A DNA stretch of 64,000 nt from Zhouia spongiae. Lineage in GTDB: Bacteria > Bacteroidota > Bacteroidia > Flavobacteriales > Flavobacteriaceae. Made by a program: the position numbers and the translations under genes. The notes beneath the pieces are model-generated. The model was not told the origin of the DNA. It ran no database searches and was given only the letters and a program-made list of their open reading frames with translations. This document shows, piece by piece, positions 63,510-64,000 of this stretch. Location: positions 3,770,804 to 3,834,803 of the forward strand of contig NZ_CP094326.1 of NCBI RefSeq assembly GCF_022760175.1. The letters run 5' to 3'. Position 1 is the first letter of the stretch; each line of letters starts with the position of its first letter.

Positions 63510-63510
63510 T
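63457..63510 (+). terminator. antisense intrinsic terminator between fecR and susC (locus C)
   Basis: GGGAA (63460-63464) pairs with TTCCC (63499-63503), ACCTG (63468-63472) with CAGGT (63490-63494), and the outer AA with TT. A T-rich tract TTTTCTTTT follows on the plus strand. Confidence 0.5.
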
Positions 63511-64000
63511 TTATTTTGTTATGATCAATACATCGTTATCCTGTTTAAATTTTACTTCTTCTGTTCTTTCCAGATAGGTCAATAATTTACTTATATCGTC
63601 TTCTCTTTTAAGGAATCCCGAGAATATTTTGGTTTTTAATTCCTTCTGTTCAAATAAATATTCAAAATTGTACCAGCGGGAAAGGATTTTCATCATTTCC
63701 TCCAATGTCATTTTATCAAAATTGAAGTACCCGTGTTTCCATGAAATCGTATTGTTCACATCTACCCTGGCTACATTTAAAGTACCATCAGATATATTAA
63801 AAACCGATTGTTCTCCCGGTGTGATATTCTTGTTGACCGTTCCGTTGTTGATGTTCACCCTGCCTTCTACAAGAGTGGTGTACACATTCTCGTCATCCGG
63901 GTTCGCACGGATATTGAATTCTGTCCCCAGTACTTTTACCTCCTGATCTTCCGTAGTCACCAAAAACGGCTTGTCGTTATTAAAGCTGCTCGGGCTTACC
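63511..64000 (-). CDS. FecR-family anti-sigma factor (locus C), 5' end cut by window edge
   Basis: The frame stays open through 64000 (SFNNDKPFLVTTEDQEVKVLGTEFNI), so the TTG at 63963 is not a start; the N-terminal anti-sigma part and TM helix lie outside. Visible are the end of the FecR domain (VLGTEFNIRANPDDENVYTTLVEGRV) and the DUF4974 domain (FNFDKMTLEEMMKILSRWYNF and the end VLIITK-like strand). It precedes susC by 97 nt. A sigma gene is expected just beyond the right edge, as in locus A. Confidence 0.92.
   Translation of the reverse strand, partial: VSPSSFNNDKPFLVTTEDQEVKVLGTEFNIRANPDDENVYTTLVEGRVNINNGTVNKNITPGEQSVFNISDGTLNVARVDVNNTISWKHGYFNFDKMTLEEMMKILSRWYNFEYLFEQKELKTKIFSGFLKREDDISKLLTYLERTEEVKFKQDNDVLIITK

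Noticed and set aside
1-64000. CRISPR array or phage genes
   Set aside because: No regularly spaced repeats, cas genes, integrase, capsid or tail genes were seen.

Overview
The window is chromosomal DNA of a Bacteroidota bacterium, most likely a member of the Flavobacteriia. It is AT-rich, most secreted proteins carry lipoprotein signal peptides, and there are three complete or edge-cut SusC/SusD gene pairs plus the remains of a fourth susD. The promoters that can be recognised fit the Bacteroidota pattern TTTG/TTG, about 19-20 nt, then TAnnTTTG. Genus cannot be told from the sequence alone.

Layout. 1-6.3 kb (minus strand): a metzincin-type zinc metalloprotease cut by the left edge, an orphan LytS-type sensor kinase, a small helical protein and an FN3/L-domain lipoprotein. 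7.1-16.7 kb: locus A, a colinear operon ECF sigma - FecR - SusC - SusD - DUF4465 lipoprotein - TlpA. 17.7-19.7 kb: a PliG-like lysozyme inhibitor and a secreted thioredoxin. 20.0-26.6 kb (plus strand): DUF2975 membrane protein, small HTH regulator, serine hydrolase, membrane-anchored AraC regulator, alpha/beta hydrolase, outer-membrane protein, small lipoprotein and OmpA-type lipoprotein. 26.7-28.7 kb: a self-regulated ArsR - SRPBCC - DoxX - YdeI operon. 29.1-32.6 kb: a GH89 alpha-N-acetylglucosaminidase, a truncated ROK kinase and an AraC regulator. 32.8-45.3 kb: locus B (SusC, SusD, lipoprotein, three TlpA proteins, FecR, and a divergent sigma factor). 45.5-50.4 kb: a decayed partial copy of a similar locus (susD pseudogene plus two TlpA genes). 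50.6-53.7 kb: tRNA-Arg, an iduronate-2-sulfatase-like sulfatase and a patatin phospholipase. 53.9-64 kb: locus C (FecR, SusC, SusD, MORN protein, TlpA, secreted thioredoxin, TlpA), cut by the right edge.

How the genes may work together. Each SusCD system appears to have its own cell-surface signalling module: FecR senses the loaded SusC through its N-terminal STN domain and releases the ECF sigma factor. Each system is followed by one to three periplasmic thioredoxin-fold proteins. There are ten such proteins in the window, which suggests that the imported ligands are disulfide- or thiol-containing (for example peptides) or need reductive processing; this is inference.

The least expected signal is that all three fecR-susC gaps hold an intrinsic terminator pointing antisense to the operon. 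A TAnnTTTG-like promoter box sits on the opposite strand at the susC start codon, and in loci B and C it is preceded by TTG at exactly 19 nt. Together these predict a roughly 70-85 nt cis-antisense RNA over each susC leader, resembling the DonS-type repressor RNAs described in Bacteroides. Dispersed intergenic repeats, a MITE-like inverted-repeat element, a duplicated terminator next to a tRNA 3'-end fragment, and two truncated genes show that this region has been rearranged.
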